Below are positions 26,214 through 38,546 of a DNA stretch of 64,000 nt, in pieces. Below the pieces are notes generated by a model. The model saw only the letters and a list, made by a program, of their open reading frames with translations, was not told the origin of the DNA and did not search any database. Location of the stretch: contig CM048841.1 in assembly GCA_026545765.1 (NCBI GenBank), forward strand, positions 86,224,636-86,288,635, in the 5' to 3' direction. Source of the stretch: Plantago major. Lineage: Eukaryota > Streptophyta > Magnoliopsida > Lamiales > Plantaginaceae. Made by a program: the position numbers and the translations under genes. How positions within the stretch are numbered: position 1 is the stretch's first letter; the number at the start of each line of letters is the position of its first letter.

Positions 26214-29183
26214 TATTATGGAGAGGGTGCTGTACTTGAAAAAATTTCACAAGTTGATTTGGTGACCAAGCATTATGCATGTTTTAGGGATTGTTTTGTT
26301 TTGTTTTGTTCTTTTTCAAAGTGTAGCAGCAAACTTTTAAAAGTTCCATTGCATCTTGTGATGAACTTTTGAGGAAGCTTTCACACTTGGTGATTTCTTA
26401 GATTTATTCATGGGATAGTAAGTTAAGTTGTTCTCCTTATTTTTTGACAGTAATATTGTTTCTAAGCCTGGCAAAATTTGGTAGGGGTTTTGGTTTTGTT
26501 TTAGCTCTTACACTGAATTAGGTTAACTCTGAGTATGATCAAACTTATGACTGTCCGTTACCATTTTGTTGGGATTATCATCCAATACAAGTTCCATGCA
26601 ATAAGTTGTGAGGGGTTAAAATCTGATGTCCCACCTCACACGTGAGGCCCTATGACTTACATATATAGGATGCACTATTATTAATCCCCTGCGAATGTGA
26701 CTTCAATTCTAAGTGGATGATGATCCAATTTTAATAGGCATTCCTTCTTTCTTAAAGTATTGAACGATAAATTCATGACCGATTCACCGTTGTCTCCACC
26801 TTCCAGCCCCTTAGCAAATCGCTTTTTCACTGATCTACACGATAATAAATAGAGTAGAGATGTAACTATAATTGGTCCAATTGGCCACCATATTAACTCG
26901 TACTATTAAATAGACACTAGTGTAAAAGTGTAACCATAATTCACTCTGGATTTTGTATGCTTTTTTAAGGGTGTGTTTGTAAGTACCTCTTAGGAGATAT
27001 GCCCTGAAAGTTGAATTCACCTAATGCTCCTACTAACTAGATGTCGTGCTTTAATTTAGTAAAAGCGTAGTATATATCATTAAAAATCAAGATCTACATT
27101 TCTTTTGGATGGATAAAAATTATAATTAAAATGATATATCCAGTCCAGAATATATAACAAGTTAAGAATAATACTTGGATTAAATATATGCCATGGTAAT
27201 ATTGACGAAGGGATTTTGGATCTAGATCTGATCTAATTACTATGGTACTTGTTGATGAATCTTAGCTAGTTCCAAATCCAGATCTATGACACATCACCGT
27301 TAATAATCTTTTCATTACTTAATCTTCCCCGTTAAAATTCCAAATACTGTTGTCAGTAAATTGGTGAGATTCAAGATAATAATACTTCAAAAATCTCCAC
27401 CACAATTAATAAAACACACAGCCATAATTTGTAGTGGAGAAACAGTCCACAATAATTTTTTGGTTAAATTAAATAAAATTTAAATCCAATTAGATTTAAT
27501 TTAATATTATAATTGTCTGTCTCTCTTGACTTATTCGCGAAGCATAATAAAAAAAAGAATTAATAAGATGATGAAATTCAGACATCAGTTAAATAAAACT
27601 GCAATCTATCTTTTTATCCTTGTAATATAATCATGGAATCACGTGATGTCGCGTGACAGGAGATTATAGAATATATGATGATTATGATTTGAATTTGTTG
27701 AGTGAAGTAAATAAGAAATGAACATGTTGGTTGTCTCGTGACTTTGGCATGCAATTAACATTAGATTACTTAAATTATCTTACAAGGATGTCGCGGTTAG
27801 GAATATAATCACGAGCTCTTGCACATGACTTAGTCACTTAATTCAGGGAACAATCACTAAACCAAACCTTGATGACATCATTAACTAAGTTCAACTACTA
27901 ACACTTTTTTAGTCAGTTTTTTTTTTTTTTCATGTTATTTTGGATTCGGAGAAAACCGTCTAGTCTAAAAAGATTTGTACTCTGCAGCTCTTATAAAGTC
28001 GTCCCCTTATCATGACTTGGTGCCTTTGTAACTTTCGGTAACTGAGATGTTTGGAATATGAAATATTACCATATGAATTTCAAATATAAAAGAAATTGAC
28101 AATTGAGAATAAATCCCAAAAGGATAATAAAAGAAGTGAACCTAAGTCCAAGTGGATACATCTCTAATCAAACGAGGAATTGCAATATGTAAGTAACGGC
28201 GGCCAAGTCAAAATCACTAAATTGGGACCAAAATTGATCGATGCTAAAAATTTGGTGGACATCGATAAATTCAGAAAGAATTGAGGTCCTTCTGGAATGA
28301 TGAAATACTAGATATCAAAAGTAAAATTGTGTAGTCCCGGTCGACCAAAATCAAGATTAAGTATAATCCAATAATAATAACTGTATCGGTTCAAAGAATC
28401 GAGCCGAATAGGTAGCTGGGTGGTTACTGCAAGTGATTGTTTCATCTTTAATTTAGAGAAGATCCAACTAGAAAGTAGGCAGACAGAGAAATGGAGGGTC
28501 AGAAATGGACCATATATAAATTGAAGCTTGCCATAATTTAGCACAATAAAGAGGCTCAGTTCCACAAGATAAACTGATATATATCCTGATGAGGAAGTAA
28601 GTTTGGTCATTGGTACTTGTATCTTTTCAGCCAATTGAATGAAGCTCTTAAATCTCTCTGAATCTGATGATGATAATCTAAGTACATAATAGTTCATGTA
28701 ACCCAAGCATTGCAAGCATACATGATACATAAGGGCCAGAGCGCCTACAGGAACAGCATGTGATTTTGTTGGACTCTTGTATCTTGTTTTGTTTGCCTCA
28801 TCTCTTTTGACTTCACCTTCATTGTGGTCCTAAATCAAATGATTCTCTACCAAAGATCACACGGTTTAAATGATATCATATCATCATATAATTCCATCAT
28901 GTTTAATTATTATACAAAAACATATAACGATAGCAATTCTATTTCGAATAATGTAGTTTGAAGTTATACAATGCTCGAGTGTGGTAATAAAGGTGAAAGT
29001 TGAAGCACGAGATCGTATGTATGAATTAGGAAACGGTACAATAGACTTGTGACTCTTTGTGTATATATGTCAGCCACCCGAAGATAAAATGAGGAAAATT
29101 ACGTGGCAAGGTTACCAAAATCCATAAATCATACGCCAAAATGATAATGCATGTCAAAGTGTTTCGCATGTTCGGGAGTGAGT
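26214..29183. other. Intergenic, nothing recognised
   Basis: Three kilobases of AT-rich sequence show no domain. A 140-codon minus-strand frame at 28308-28730 has no recognisable motif and no splice partners. A poly-T tract lies at 27918-27931. Confidence 0.45.
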
Positions 29184-29628
29184 ATGGGTGTTAACGAGCC
29201 GAGTCGAGCCGAGCTTTGGCTTAATGAATTAGTGATCATCAGAATTTCAAACCTGCTCGTGATCGAAAAGCTCGTTCATGATTGAGCTCGTTAAAATATC
29301 GAGTTGCACGCGAGCAGCTCGAAAATGAATTCATTTTCTAGATTTGAGAATCTGATTTTTAGAATGAGCTTTTTTTACATGGGAAAAGACAACTTAAGTT
29401 TGGTTTTTATTTACGTATATGTAAACAAATAAATAAATTTAAATAATATTAAATTAATTATTGCTCGCGAGCAACTCGCGAGCTTCGATCATTTTGCCAG
29501 GGTGATCGATTCAAGCTCGAAAATGAGACAAGCTTGCTCGCGAGGAAGCTCACATTGACCGATCTCGATCTGAGCGTTGACCGGACTTTTTCGCGAGTCG
29601 CGAGCGACTTGATTCCCTAACACCCCTA
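29184..29628. mobile_element. MITE with GAGCCGAG-rich ends (hAT- or Mutator-like)
   Basis: This 445-bp element starts atgggtgttaacgagccg and ends ccctaacacccc-ta, giving inverted ends of type TRGGTGTTA. It is flanked by near-identical 9-mers, ggagtgagt (29175-29183) and ggagcgagt (29629-29637). Both subterminal zones are dense in GCTCG/CGAGC words (ctcgcgagc, gcgagcag), while the middle is AT-rich. A 9-bp duplication suggests Mutator. If the first base is incidental, 8 bp would suit hAT. Confidence 0.75.
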
Positions 29629-30862
29629 GGAGCGAGTTACCTATGTGAGAAAAATGGCACATTTCTTGTCAAATATGATATACGGGGTGGAACACGAAAG
29701 GACATGATGTCACAAAGGAGAGAAGTGACCCAAATAATTGGGCCGATTTGTTAGTGTTGACTTTTATAGAAAGTGTAGCGTATCAAGATGTGAGAAGAGC
29801 ACAAGAACATAACAATTTCGACTGCTGAGTAGAGGATTTATTTGCCTCAATCTGGTGTCCACGGTGCAAACATTCTTCGAAGAGAGAATAGCAGGTGAAT
29901 TTGTAAGCGAACACTTGAATTAACAAACTCCGGTGGAATGCTACAATGTGGAAGATACATGCATTTGAGAGTCGGTGGGAAGAAAAAAGGATTTAAATAT
30001 GGAATGCTACCTTTTCGGTTTACCTAAAATTCTAACAATTAGTTACAAGTTACAATCTTTAGATTTAAATACCTAATTCTTGTATATCGGAGTTATTCTC
30101 TGTTTTTTTCAACTGAAAACTCATTCAGTTTAGTTCAGTTCAGTTTAGTTCAGCTTAGTTATATTTTAAACTACAATTCAGTTCAGTTCAGAAAATTACA
30201 GTTGAAGAGAACAAATTGTAATTTGAAATTCTCTAAATCTCTCCCAACGATTGGGATATCTTAACAACAAATTTCTTCACAAGCAAGTTACTAATCTTTA
30301 TAATCAAGCAGTGTTCGTTTTTTATAATTGTTAATTATGACTAATTAATTTGTGAATCAATAATTTGATCCATCTATCTTTTTTAATTCCAAAGCTATTC
30401 CTTTCTTGATTATTTGGCATCACTTTTATGTTTTGTGTCCTTTTCTTCCCACCTTTTAAGGGTGTGTTCCCCATTTTTACCATTCTTAATTCAAACATTA
30501 ACAATGCAATTGTTGAAAGATAATGTTTCATAGCTCTTTGCTTTATCTAGTAATCAAAGTAGCTCTTACGTCATTCCAAATACTGCTGTATATATAGTTT
30601 TATTGTCTTGGGCTTTTTTCTCAAAAATGTGGGTGGAAAACAAATTTCCTTATTTAGTGAACATGTTTGATATAGATTTTCATAAATTTTCCAGGATATC
30701 CTTAGAACTACCAAATGGTGAAAAATAATATTTTTCCCTATTTTTTTTCTTTTCCCTCAAACCAAATGAAGCCTTAGCTAAGCTACTCATAATGCTCAAA
30801 TATATAGTACGTACATTATGATATATAATGCATGCGATATAACCTTTAAAGTATGACGAGTC
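29629..30862. other. Intergenic, nothing recognised
   Basis: No gene is supported. An imperfect run of cagttcagtttagttcag phrases lies at about 30125-30195. The 66-codon minus-strand frame at 30331-30531 has no motif. Confidence 0.45.
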
Positions 30863-31859
30863 TGTAGACGAACGAAATTCGTATACTCTAAAGTGATATT
30901 TAAAAATATATATTAGAAGGCAAATTATAATTTTCTAGCATTTTTGAAATTTTACTAAATTAAATTCTAAAATAAAATTGCTAAATCATTTTATAATATA
31001 TAAATTTAAATCAAATTATGTCACATGGGCCAACATGGAAGTAAATCAAGTAAATTGGACTACATGTGAATAAATTGGGCTATATGTGAATAAATTGGGC
31101 CATATGTGATGGACTGGCTATATGTGAATGAATGGACTGGGCTATATGTGAATGGGCCTCCTACATATATGGAAAATATTCTCTTCTAAACATTATAAAT
31201 AGAAGAGCACCATCATTCATTTACACACAAGAGAAGAGATACCAGAAGTTCCACAGCAAGATCACAAGTTCCGGAGCCAGAGCAAATCCTCTCATCCTTC
31301 TCTCAAGATCCGCATTGAAGTTCGAGCAAGCACTCAAGAAGTTCACCCGGAATTCAAGAGAAGTCACCGTTTGATCCAAGAAGAAGCCCATGCGCACTTG
31401 GAAAAACGTTATTGGAAGATCAACCGCTGCCAAAGGAAGATCAAATCAGCCAAAGCCCGACCAACCTTCTTGAAGCTCTTCGCCAAAAGCGATGTTAGAT
31501 CCAAGATCAAGCTCAAAAGCCCTTGGATAAACGTTTCATGCCGGCCAAACTTCCTCTAAAGAAGATCAAAGGTCAAATCATGCGACGATCTAGAAGCGTT
31601 CTTCGTAGAGTTCATCAAATCCCCAAGAAGTTCGTCATCACTCGCCTCAAACACTCTCAAGTTCACAATTCGATCCGAGATCAAGCCAAGAAGCCCTCAC
31701 ATCGACGTTTGCCCGACTTTGAAGTCATAAATCCAAAACGAAGAATTTGAAGATCCAAGTTCGCCGCTTTAGAAGACTAGAATCAGAGGATTAGACTAGA
31801 GAATTGTACCCGCATTCATTAGATCAATAAAATTATAATTTGAGCAACTTTAGTTGCCA
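30863..31859 (+). repeat. 5' LTR of the gypsy element
   Basis: It begins TGTAGACGAACG and ends near tttagttgcca. It matches 36914-37965 closely throughout. A TATA-like box (cattataaatag, 31191-31202) lies in the right place for an LTR promoter, followed by about 650 bp of R/U5-type sequence. Frames inside (for example 31132-31374 and 31523-31750) recur in the other LTR but have no known domain. Confidence 0.85.
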
Positions 31860-33785
31860 CAAATTTTTGGCACGCCCAGTGGGACATCTCTACCTTTCAT
31901 ATCTAGTGAAGCACTATGCCTCCTAAGAAGACGATTAACTCTTCTCATGCGCAGTCCAAGGGTGCTGAAGACCGACAAACCATTGCTATCAAAGCCTATG
32001 AAGCTCTAGCTGCAACTGCCACCAAAAGAGATGGAGAAGAAACATCCGATGATGATGACAACGGGTCTTTGCCATCATCTCCTAAAACAAGAGAAGTTCC
32101 TCCTCAGCTCCCAACAGTGAGTAATCATTCACTTGACCAAATGGTGTTAGCTTTGACAAAATCCATGGAGTTTCTTATGAAGCATACCTAGGAACAAGAC
32201 CTCAAGATTGCAAAGCTTATGGATTGAGAATCCACACCCGAGAAGATTTTGAGCAAGGAAACAGCTGAAACTAGCAAGGCGGGAGGAAAGCGCCATGTGG
32301 TGTATGAGGAACCATCATACGCTAAGCCAATATCAAAACAAGGAGATATGTCAATCAACTCCAGTGGAATGATCCCAGCCGATCAGTTGAAGGAATTCAT
32401 CAGGAGAGTTCTGAAAGAAAGTTTTGATGAAGGTTCCAAATCATCCTTCACTTATAGCAAGCCATACACACGAATGATTGATAATCTGAGAATACCACCT
32501 GGATATCAACCCCTATGTTTCAACAATTCGATGGCAAAGGAAATCCAAGGCAACACATCGCGCATTTTGTTGATACATGCAATAATGCCGGAACCTATGA
32601 TGATTACATGGTGAAGCAATTCGTTCGCTCGTTGAAGAACAATGCTTTTTAGTGGTACACCGATCTAGAAACTGGATCTATAGACAGTTGGGGGCAACTT
32701 GAACAAGAATTCCTTAACCGCTTTTGTAGCATAAGATGGACAGTTAGCATGGTGGAGCTCACTAACGCACGCCAGTGGAAAGAAGAGCACGTCATAGACT
32801 TCATCAATCAATGCAGAAATTTGAGCCTCAACTGCAAAGACAAATTGTCTGAATCCTCGGCAATTGAGATGTGTATCCAAGGGATGCATTGGGGACTCCG
32901 ATACATTCTCCAAGCTATCCAGCCGCGGTCATTCGAGGAACTGACAACTCAGGCTCATGACATGGAATTAAGTATAGCTTCAAGCGGAGCTGATGGCCCT
33001 CCTAGACATGATGCATCCAAGGTGAATAGTTCGAAAGGGGGCAAGCCTCAATTCAATGTTAAAGAAGCCATGAGTACAAATGTTGCAAAGGTTAAAGTAC
33101 AAGAGCTCCCAAGGATAAAGCTAAGGGAAAGGTGGTCCATGTAAGCCACGCCCCACAAAAAAAAAAAGAACAAAGAAAGTCAACATTGGAAGAGATGTTG
33201 GCAAAACAATACACATTCCTTGACTCTGACGTCCCTGAAATATTTGACGACTTACTGAAGAATAACTTGACCGAGTTGCCAAAAATGAAAAGGCCAGATG
33301 AAGAAGGATGGGCAGATGATCCCATGTACTGCAAATATCATCGCCTTGTAAGTCATCCAATACAAGACTGCTTTGTTTTCAAGGAAAAGATTATGAAGCT
33401 AGCCCGAGAAGGAAAAATTTCACTAGAAGAGGAAAACGCAAGTGCCAATACTACCTCATCTCTTGAAATTCTTGATGACAAGAAAGAGACAAGCAATATG
33501 GGTTCACTTGACCATTCCCAAAGCAAAGCAAGTCTTCCCACAGAAGAAGCGAAGATTGATCAATGCATGTCGACTATCTGCTTCACAGACGAAGACCTTT
33601 TACTTGGCTATAAACCTCACAATCAACCGTTGTTTGTGACTGGCTACACTCGTGAGCAAAAGATAAAGAGGATCCTGATTGATGGAGGCTCTGCAGTCAA
33701 CATTTTGCCAATACAAACTGTGAAAGAAATTGGAATACCAATGGAAGAACTTTCTAGCAGCCGCTTGACGATCCAAGGTTTCGAT

Positions 33786-33800
33786 GGGGGGGGGGGGGGG
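33786..33800 (+). repeat. Homopolymer run of 15 G in the protease frame
   Basis: Fifteen consecutive G lie just after the protease active-site region. They read as five glycines where related elements usually have a short Gly-Gly turn before QRA-G. The tract keeps the frame. It is a likely site of polymerase slippage or of an assembly length error. Confidence 0.85.
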
Positions 33801-34616
33801 CAAAGAGCACTTGGAATTGTATGATTGGAGCTGTCAATTGGTGACATGTATTCGGCCGCGTTATTCCATGTTATAGATACCAAAACATCTTACAAAATGC
33901 TGTTAGGAAGGCCATGGAGATACGTGGATATGGTGTGGTCCTCTCAACTATATACCAATGTTTCAAGTACTGCCATAATGGAGTGGTGAAAAAGGTGCTT
34001 GCAGATGACAAGCCATTCACTGAAGTGGAGTCCTTCTTTGCTGATGCCAAGTATTACATCGAGCAAGCGAAAAATGCAAATGAAGAAGAAAATTCTTCCG
34101 AAGATAAGTCGAAAGATCAAGCAAGTAAGAATGAGTCACCCCCCATTGTGTCGTTCTGGTGGCTACTCAGAAGAAGTGAAGAAATCATCATGTGTTGGCA
34201 ACGATGCGTTAAAAGGACTCACACTACATTTGACGAAGATTGATATTTACACTCCTGCTCGACCAATACTGGAGGGATTTGTGCGCCCAGTTCAAGGAGG
34301 TTTGGCAGGACATGAGACCTCGCTACATGAGGTAAAAGACGACCATTTTAACCTTCCAGTGAAGGCAGGATACAATCCGGAGAATGGCTCTCCTCTGAAA
34401 GTTACATCAGGACCCGCTAGCTCACAAAAGGGTGGAAAAACTCGAGAAGGTCTTGGTTTTCAACAATCTAAACCTGTACGCATCACCATAAACCGAGTGA
34501 CATGCAACTACACCGGTGAGTGCGAGAAATGTTCAAATAAGGATGATCCAAATCAGCAGGGAGATAGATTGCCACATGCATCCGTCTTTGATAGGTTGGG
34601 CTCAACAAGCGAGTCT

Positions 34617-34745
34617 GTGCACCAAAGGTTGGGATCAAAGAGATGTGCACCAAAGGTTGGGACCAATGAGAAGACCTGTGCACCAAAGACTGGGACAAAT
34701 CAGAAAGCATGTCCACCAAAGGTTGGGATCGGCGGCAAAAGTAAA
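34617..34745 (+). repeat. Short tandem repeats coding APKVGTNEKTC-like units
   Basis: Copies of accaaaggttggga start at 34621, 34649, 34682 and 34715. The last two spacings are 33 bp, or 11 codons. In one frame they encode APKVGTNEKTC, APKTGTNQKAC and PPKVGIGGKSK, so the region was translated when it duplicated or at least kept its frame. Confidence 0.75.
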
Positions 34746-35617
34746 AGGCATAAAGGGAACCGGCGAGTCATGTGCCTCAGGGAGACCGCAAAGCTTGATA
34801 AAATTCCGTACGGTTCACATTGAAGATGACAAAGTCTCGTGTGACAAAACCCTCAAGACTGAGTGGGAGGCCATAATTCATGTGAGAGTGCAAGGCATTG
34901 AAGAAGATGGCACTGAAGTTATGGCGTCATCATATCACATCAGTCTACAAGATTATGGCGTCGTCGAGGAAGATGTAAAGGATGCACAAAGGATTAACCA
35001 TGCCAACGGTGGATTCTTGAAGCATCATTAGATAGAGTAGGACTTAAAATAAATAAATAAATAAATAAAAGAAAAGAAAAGAAAAGGAAAAGAATGCAGG
35101 AGCCCTCAAAACAAGGCAGGGGTGCCTAGATTAGAAAAAAAAAAGTGAAGAAAAAATGCAGGAGCCCTCAAAACAAAGTAGGGGTGCTTAGATTAGAAAT
35201 GCACCTGACCCGCATGAGCATAAACTGTGAACGGTGATCACCAATGGCATGACATGTGGCTAAACTGTTAACTCGCCTCACCTCGTCTAAGGTGGCTAAG
35301 TAATAGATACTCCTGACCCGCATGAGTATAAACTGTGCACGACACCCCCTTTTCAAGTGTTTGAACTACGTTTTGACTTGATCCTCCTTTATGGAGGTAT
35401 GTAGGCAGCTTAGAAATTTCTAAGTTCAGTCAAAATGTAAAAGTGGCTAGTTTGTCTAGGTGAAACGGATGAATAAATAAAGTGGCTACTTATGTAACCT
35501 TCATTGACTCATTGTGGTTGAGCAAATCTCCAGGTTGATCAGTATGCCCAAGCTACGCTTTAAGCTCAAGGATGATCAACATGCCCAAGTTGCGCTTTAA
35601 AGTCCAGGTTGATTGAA

Positions 35618-36170
35618 CGTTGGGTAGCCATGCCTCAAAGTGGATGGAGTTATGCATCTTCATGTGATGGCCTAGATCGGAAGTTGGGTAGCCATGCCTC
35701 GAAACGGATGGTGTTATGCATCTTCATGTGGTGTCCCATATCGGAAGTTGGGTAGCCATGCCTCGAAACGGATGGTGTTATGCATCTTCATGTGATGGCC
35801 CAGATCGGAAGTTGGGTAGCCATGCCTCGAAACGGATGGTGTTATGCATCTTCATGTGATGGCCCAGATCGGAAGTTGGGTAGCCATGCCTCGAAACGGA
35901 TGGTGTTATGCATCTTCATGTGGTGGCCGAGATCGGAAGTTGGGTAGCCATGCCTCGAAACGAATGGTGTTATGCATCTTCATGTGGTGGCCTAGATTGG
36001 AAGTTGGGTAGCCATGTCTGGAAGCGGATGGTATTATGCATCTTCATGTGGTGGCCTTGATCTGAAATTAGATAGCCATGCCTCTAAGTGGATGATGTTA
36101 CGCCTCTCCATGCGGTCGGGTAGCTATGTCTTCAAGTGGATGGTCTACTCCTCTTCATGTGATCTTTGAG
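35618..36170 (+). repeat. 64-bp tandem array in the element's 3' region
   Basis: About eight units plus a decayed ninth start at 35618, 35682, 35746, 35810, 35874, 35938, 36002 and 36066. Each contains gttgggtagccatgcctcg and ttatgcatcttcatgtg. The central units are nearly identical. The outer ones, especially the last two, have diverged. The array lies between the coding remnant and the 3' LTR. Confidence 0.9.
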
Positions 36171-36913
36171 ATGTTGGTCTAATGTGGCATTCATATATAG
36201 TCACTCCAATTGTTGCTTATTCGTTGAAGTGTGCGGATAGATAAAAAACCACATGTTTGACTATTTCCTGTAAGTGATACGAACAAAATCTTGAGAAAGA
36301 AAATAAAATAAATTCCAAAGAAAAATTGCAAGGAAAAGAAAAGTAAGTTGTCGAAACTCGATAGCGAATGAAGTGAAGAATTCAATCTCTTTATATAGGC
36401 ATTGGCAGAGAGTCCAATCCTGGTTAGAAATTGGATTCAAATTGGAGTCGAATCAAATCTAGAAGATCAAGATAGAGTTGGTTTGAGTTTGAGTTAGAGT
36501 AGAGTAGAAATCGAAGTTAAGTTTGGATGGAAGTATTTTGTTCTCGATTAAAGACGTACTCAAATCCCGGGAATAAGCACGGCAATGTTTGTTGATTAAC
36601 ATACAAGTTCTGTTTAAAGGACTCTTAGATGCTTAGTACATGCTCCGTTTCGAGAGCTAACAAGAATTTGCAGAAGCTAGAACTTCTTCTTACTGAAGCA
36701 GATGAAACATGATGGACTGGGGTTGGGCTGCATAGACCACATATAATAATTGGGCTAGGCCTTGATTGTTCAAATGGATCAAAAGAAGCTGATGGTCCGC
36801 ACTAAAATTGGTCCAAGAAATCATGTTTTGATATGTACAGATTCTTTTTGTCACGAGTCGTTCATTTCACATCTCAAAAGACGCTACTCAAGCACAAGTT
36901 ACGAGGGAGCATT

Positions 36914-37041
36914 TGTAGACGAACGAAATTCGTATACTCTAAAGTGACATTTAAAAATATATATTAAAAGGCAAATTACAATTTTCTAGCATTTTTGGAA
37001 TTTTACTAAATTAAATTTTAAAATAAAATTGCTACATCATT

Positions 37042-37093
<52 letters not shown>

Positions 37094-37965
37094 AATGATG
37101 TAGCAATTTTATATATATAAATTTAAATCAAATTATGTCACATGGGCCAACATAGAAGTAAATCATGCAAATTGAGCTACATGTGAATAAATTAGGCCAT
37201 ATGTGATGGACTGGCTATATGTGAATGAATGGACTGGGTTATATGTGAATGGACCTCCTACATATATGGAATATATTCTCTTCTAAACATTATAAATAAA
37301 AGAGCACCCTCATTCATTTACACACAAGAGAAGAGACACCAGAAGTTCCACAGCAAGATCACAAGTTCCAGAGCCAGAGCAAATCCTCTCATCCTTCTCT
37401 CAAGATTCGCCTTGAAGTTCGAGCAAGCACTCAAGAAGTTCATCCGGAATCCAAGAGAAGTCGTCGTTTGATCCAAGAAGAAGCCCTTGCGCACTTGAAA
37501 AAACGTTATTGAAAGATCAACCGCTGCCAAAGGAAGATCAAATCCAAAAGTCCAGCCAAAGCCCGATCAACCTTCTTGAAGTTCTTCGCCAGAAGCTGCG
37601 TTAGATCCAAGATCAAGCTCAAAAGCCCTTGGAGAAACGTTTCCTGCCGGCCAAACTTCCTCTAAAGAAGATCAAAGGCCAAATCCTGCGACGATCTAGA
37701 AGCATTCTTCGTGGAGTTCATCAAATCCCCAAGAAGTTCATCATTGCTCGCATCAAACACTCTCAAGTTCACAATTCGATCCGAGATCAAGCCAAGAAGT
37801 CCTCGCATCGACGTTTGTCCGACTTTGAAGTCATAAATCCTAAACGAAGAATTTAAAGATCCAAATTCACCGCTTTAGAAGACTAAAATCAGAGGATTAG
37901 ACTAGAGAACTGTACCCGCATTCATTAGATTAATAAAATTATAATTTAAGCAACTTTAGTTTCCA
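36914..37965 (+). repeat. 3' LTR of the gypsy element
   Basis: It begins TGTAGACGAACG and ends at about tttagtttcca. It is about 55 bp longer than the 5' LTR, mainly because of the AT-run palindrome at 37025-37110. The purine stretch cgagggagc lies just before it, in the position of a polypurine tract. The TATA-like box (cattataaataa) is retained. Confidence 0.85.
37025..37110. repeat. Palindrome around an (AT)n core inside the 3' LTR
   Basis: Perfect 24-base arms at 37025-37048 and 37087-37110 flank about 38 bp of alternating AT. The 5' LTR has only one arm (with one mismatch) and no AT run at the matching place. The AT expansion and inverted copy therefore arose in the 3' LTR after insertion, or in its parent. 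Confidence 0.9.
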
Positions 37966-38546
37966 AATACTCATAAAAAAAAAACATAATGTGTACTATA
38001 ACATTTTTAATTAGGTCTTTGTAATAGACATAGTTGATCTTATAATTTATTCCTTTCGGCACTAACGACAAGATTAATGTTTTCTCTATACTAATACAAA
38101 CACCACATGATCCTTAACTTTTATACCTTCCAATCTCATTCATTGAAATTAGTGGTTAACCGTGTTTTCCTAATGGTAGTTACTAGTTAGCTTGAATTGC
38201 CATGTTCCTAACATGATTAGTCCTTGCATAAATGAACTAAAGTACCTTGGCATATTGATTTTGCATAAACTTTTATAGGGGATCATACATCTATATTACT
38301 TTAAGTGAAATGCTTGTATTATAAATAAAATATATTTTGTGTTCATGTAGACATCAATCCTTTAAGTGAACATCTAAGTTATTAATAATAACACTAATAT
38401 TTGTTTGTTTTTTTGTTAATTTTGTTAATTGACTATCTACTAGAATACTTACTTTTATGATTAAAACTATTTACCAACTGATGATGCAAAAATGTCATTA
38501 GAAATAATGCCTGTCAAATTTTCCTACTACTAGGAGCAGTTTGAAG
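37966..38546. other. AT-rich spacer, nothing recognised
   Basis: This may be the 5' or internal remnant of the sequence into which the Helitron tail inserted. Some phrases (atgatgcaaaaatgtcatt, gagcagtttgaagtt) are followed directly by the duplicated 150-bp block. No domain is seen. Confidence 0.4.

Larger units (their letters stand above)
31916..35031 (+). pseudogene. gypsy gag plus aspartic protease, multiply interrupted
   Basis: ATG 31916 opens MPPKKTINSSHAQSKG. Stops and shifts follow near 32190, 32227, 32510 and 32650. The retrotransposon gag domain is recognisable at about 32600-32990 (QFVRSLKNNAF, WYTDLETGSIDSWGQLEQEF, FLNRF...). The frame at 33132-33824 ends in a retroviral-type protease with the active-site motif ILIDGGSAVNILP, followed by a run of 15 G. 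Downstream (34140-34510) is the linker typical of plant gypsy polyproteins, including LPVKAGYNP and a KTREGLGF motif, then the VFDRLG motif. Homology ends before any polymerase core. No functional product is expected. Confidence 0.82.
30863..37965 (+). mobile_element. Ty3/gypsy retrotransposon lacking the polymerase region (gag-protease only)
   Basis: Two LTRs of about 1 kb in direct orientation flank 5.05 kb of internal sequence. Directly after the 5' LTR comes a primer-binding-like stretch (ttttggcacgcccagtggg), then a decayed gag and aspartic protease. A long non-coding 3' region holds tandem repeats. I find no reverse transcriptase, RNase H or integrase motif. The bases before the 5' LTR (gagtc) and after the 3' LTR (aatac) do not form a target duplication, so the insertion was altered or the LTR limits are a few bases off. 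It would depend on a related autonomous element for mobility. Confidence 0.85.

Noticed and set aside
28308..28730. A 140-codon minus-strand frame
   Set aside because: No recognisable domain, skewed composition and no splice partners. It cannot be supported as a gene.
31132..31750. Open frames inside the gypsy LTR, repeated at 37229-37856
   Set aside because: They recur only because the LTR is duplicated, and they have no domain similarity. They are leader-type LTR sequence.
35618..36170. CRISPR-like regular repeat spacing
   Set aside because: The units are contiguous 64-bp tandem repeats with no unique spacers, inside a plant retroelement.
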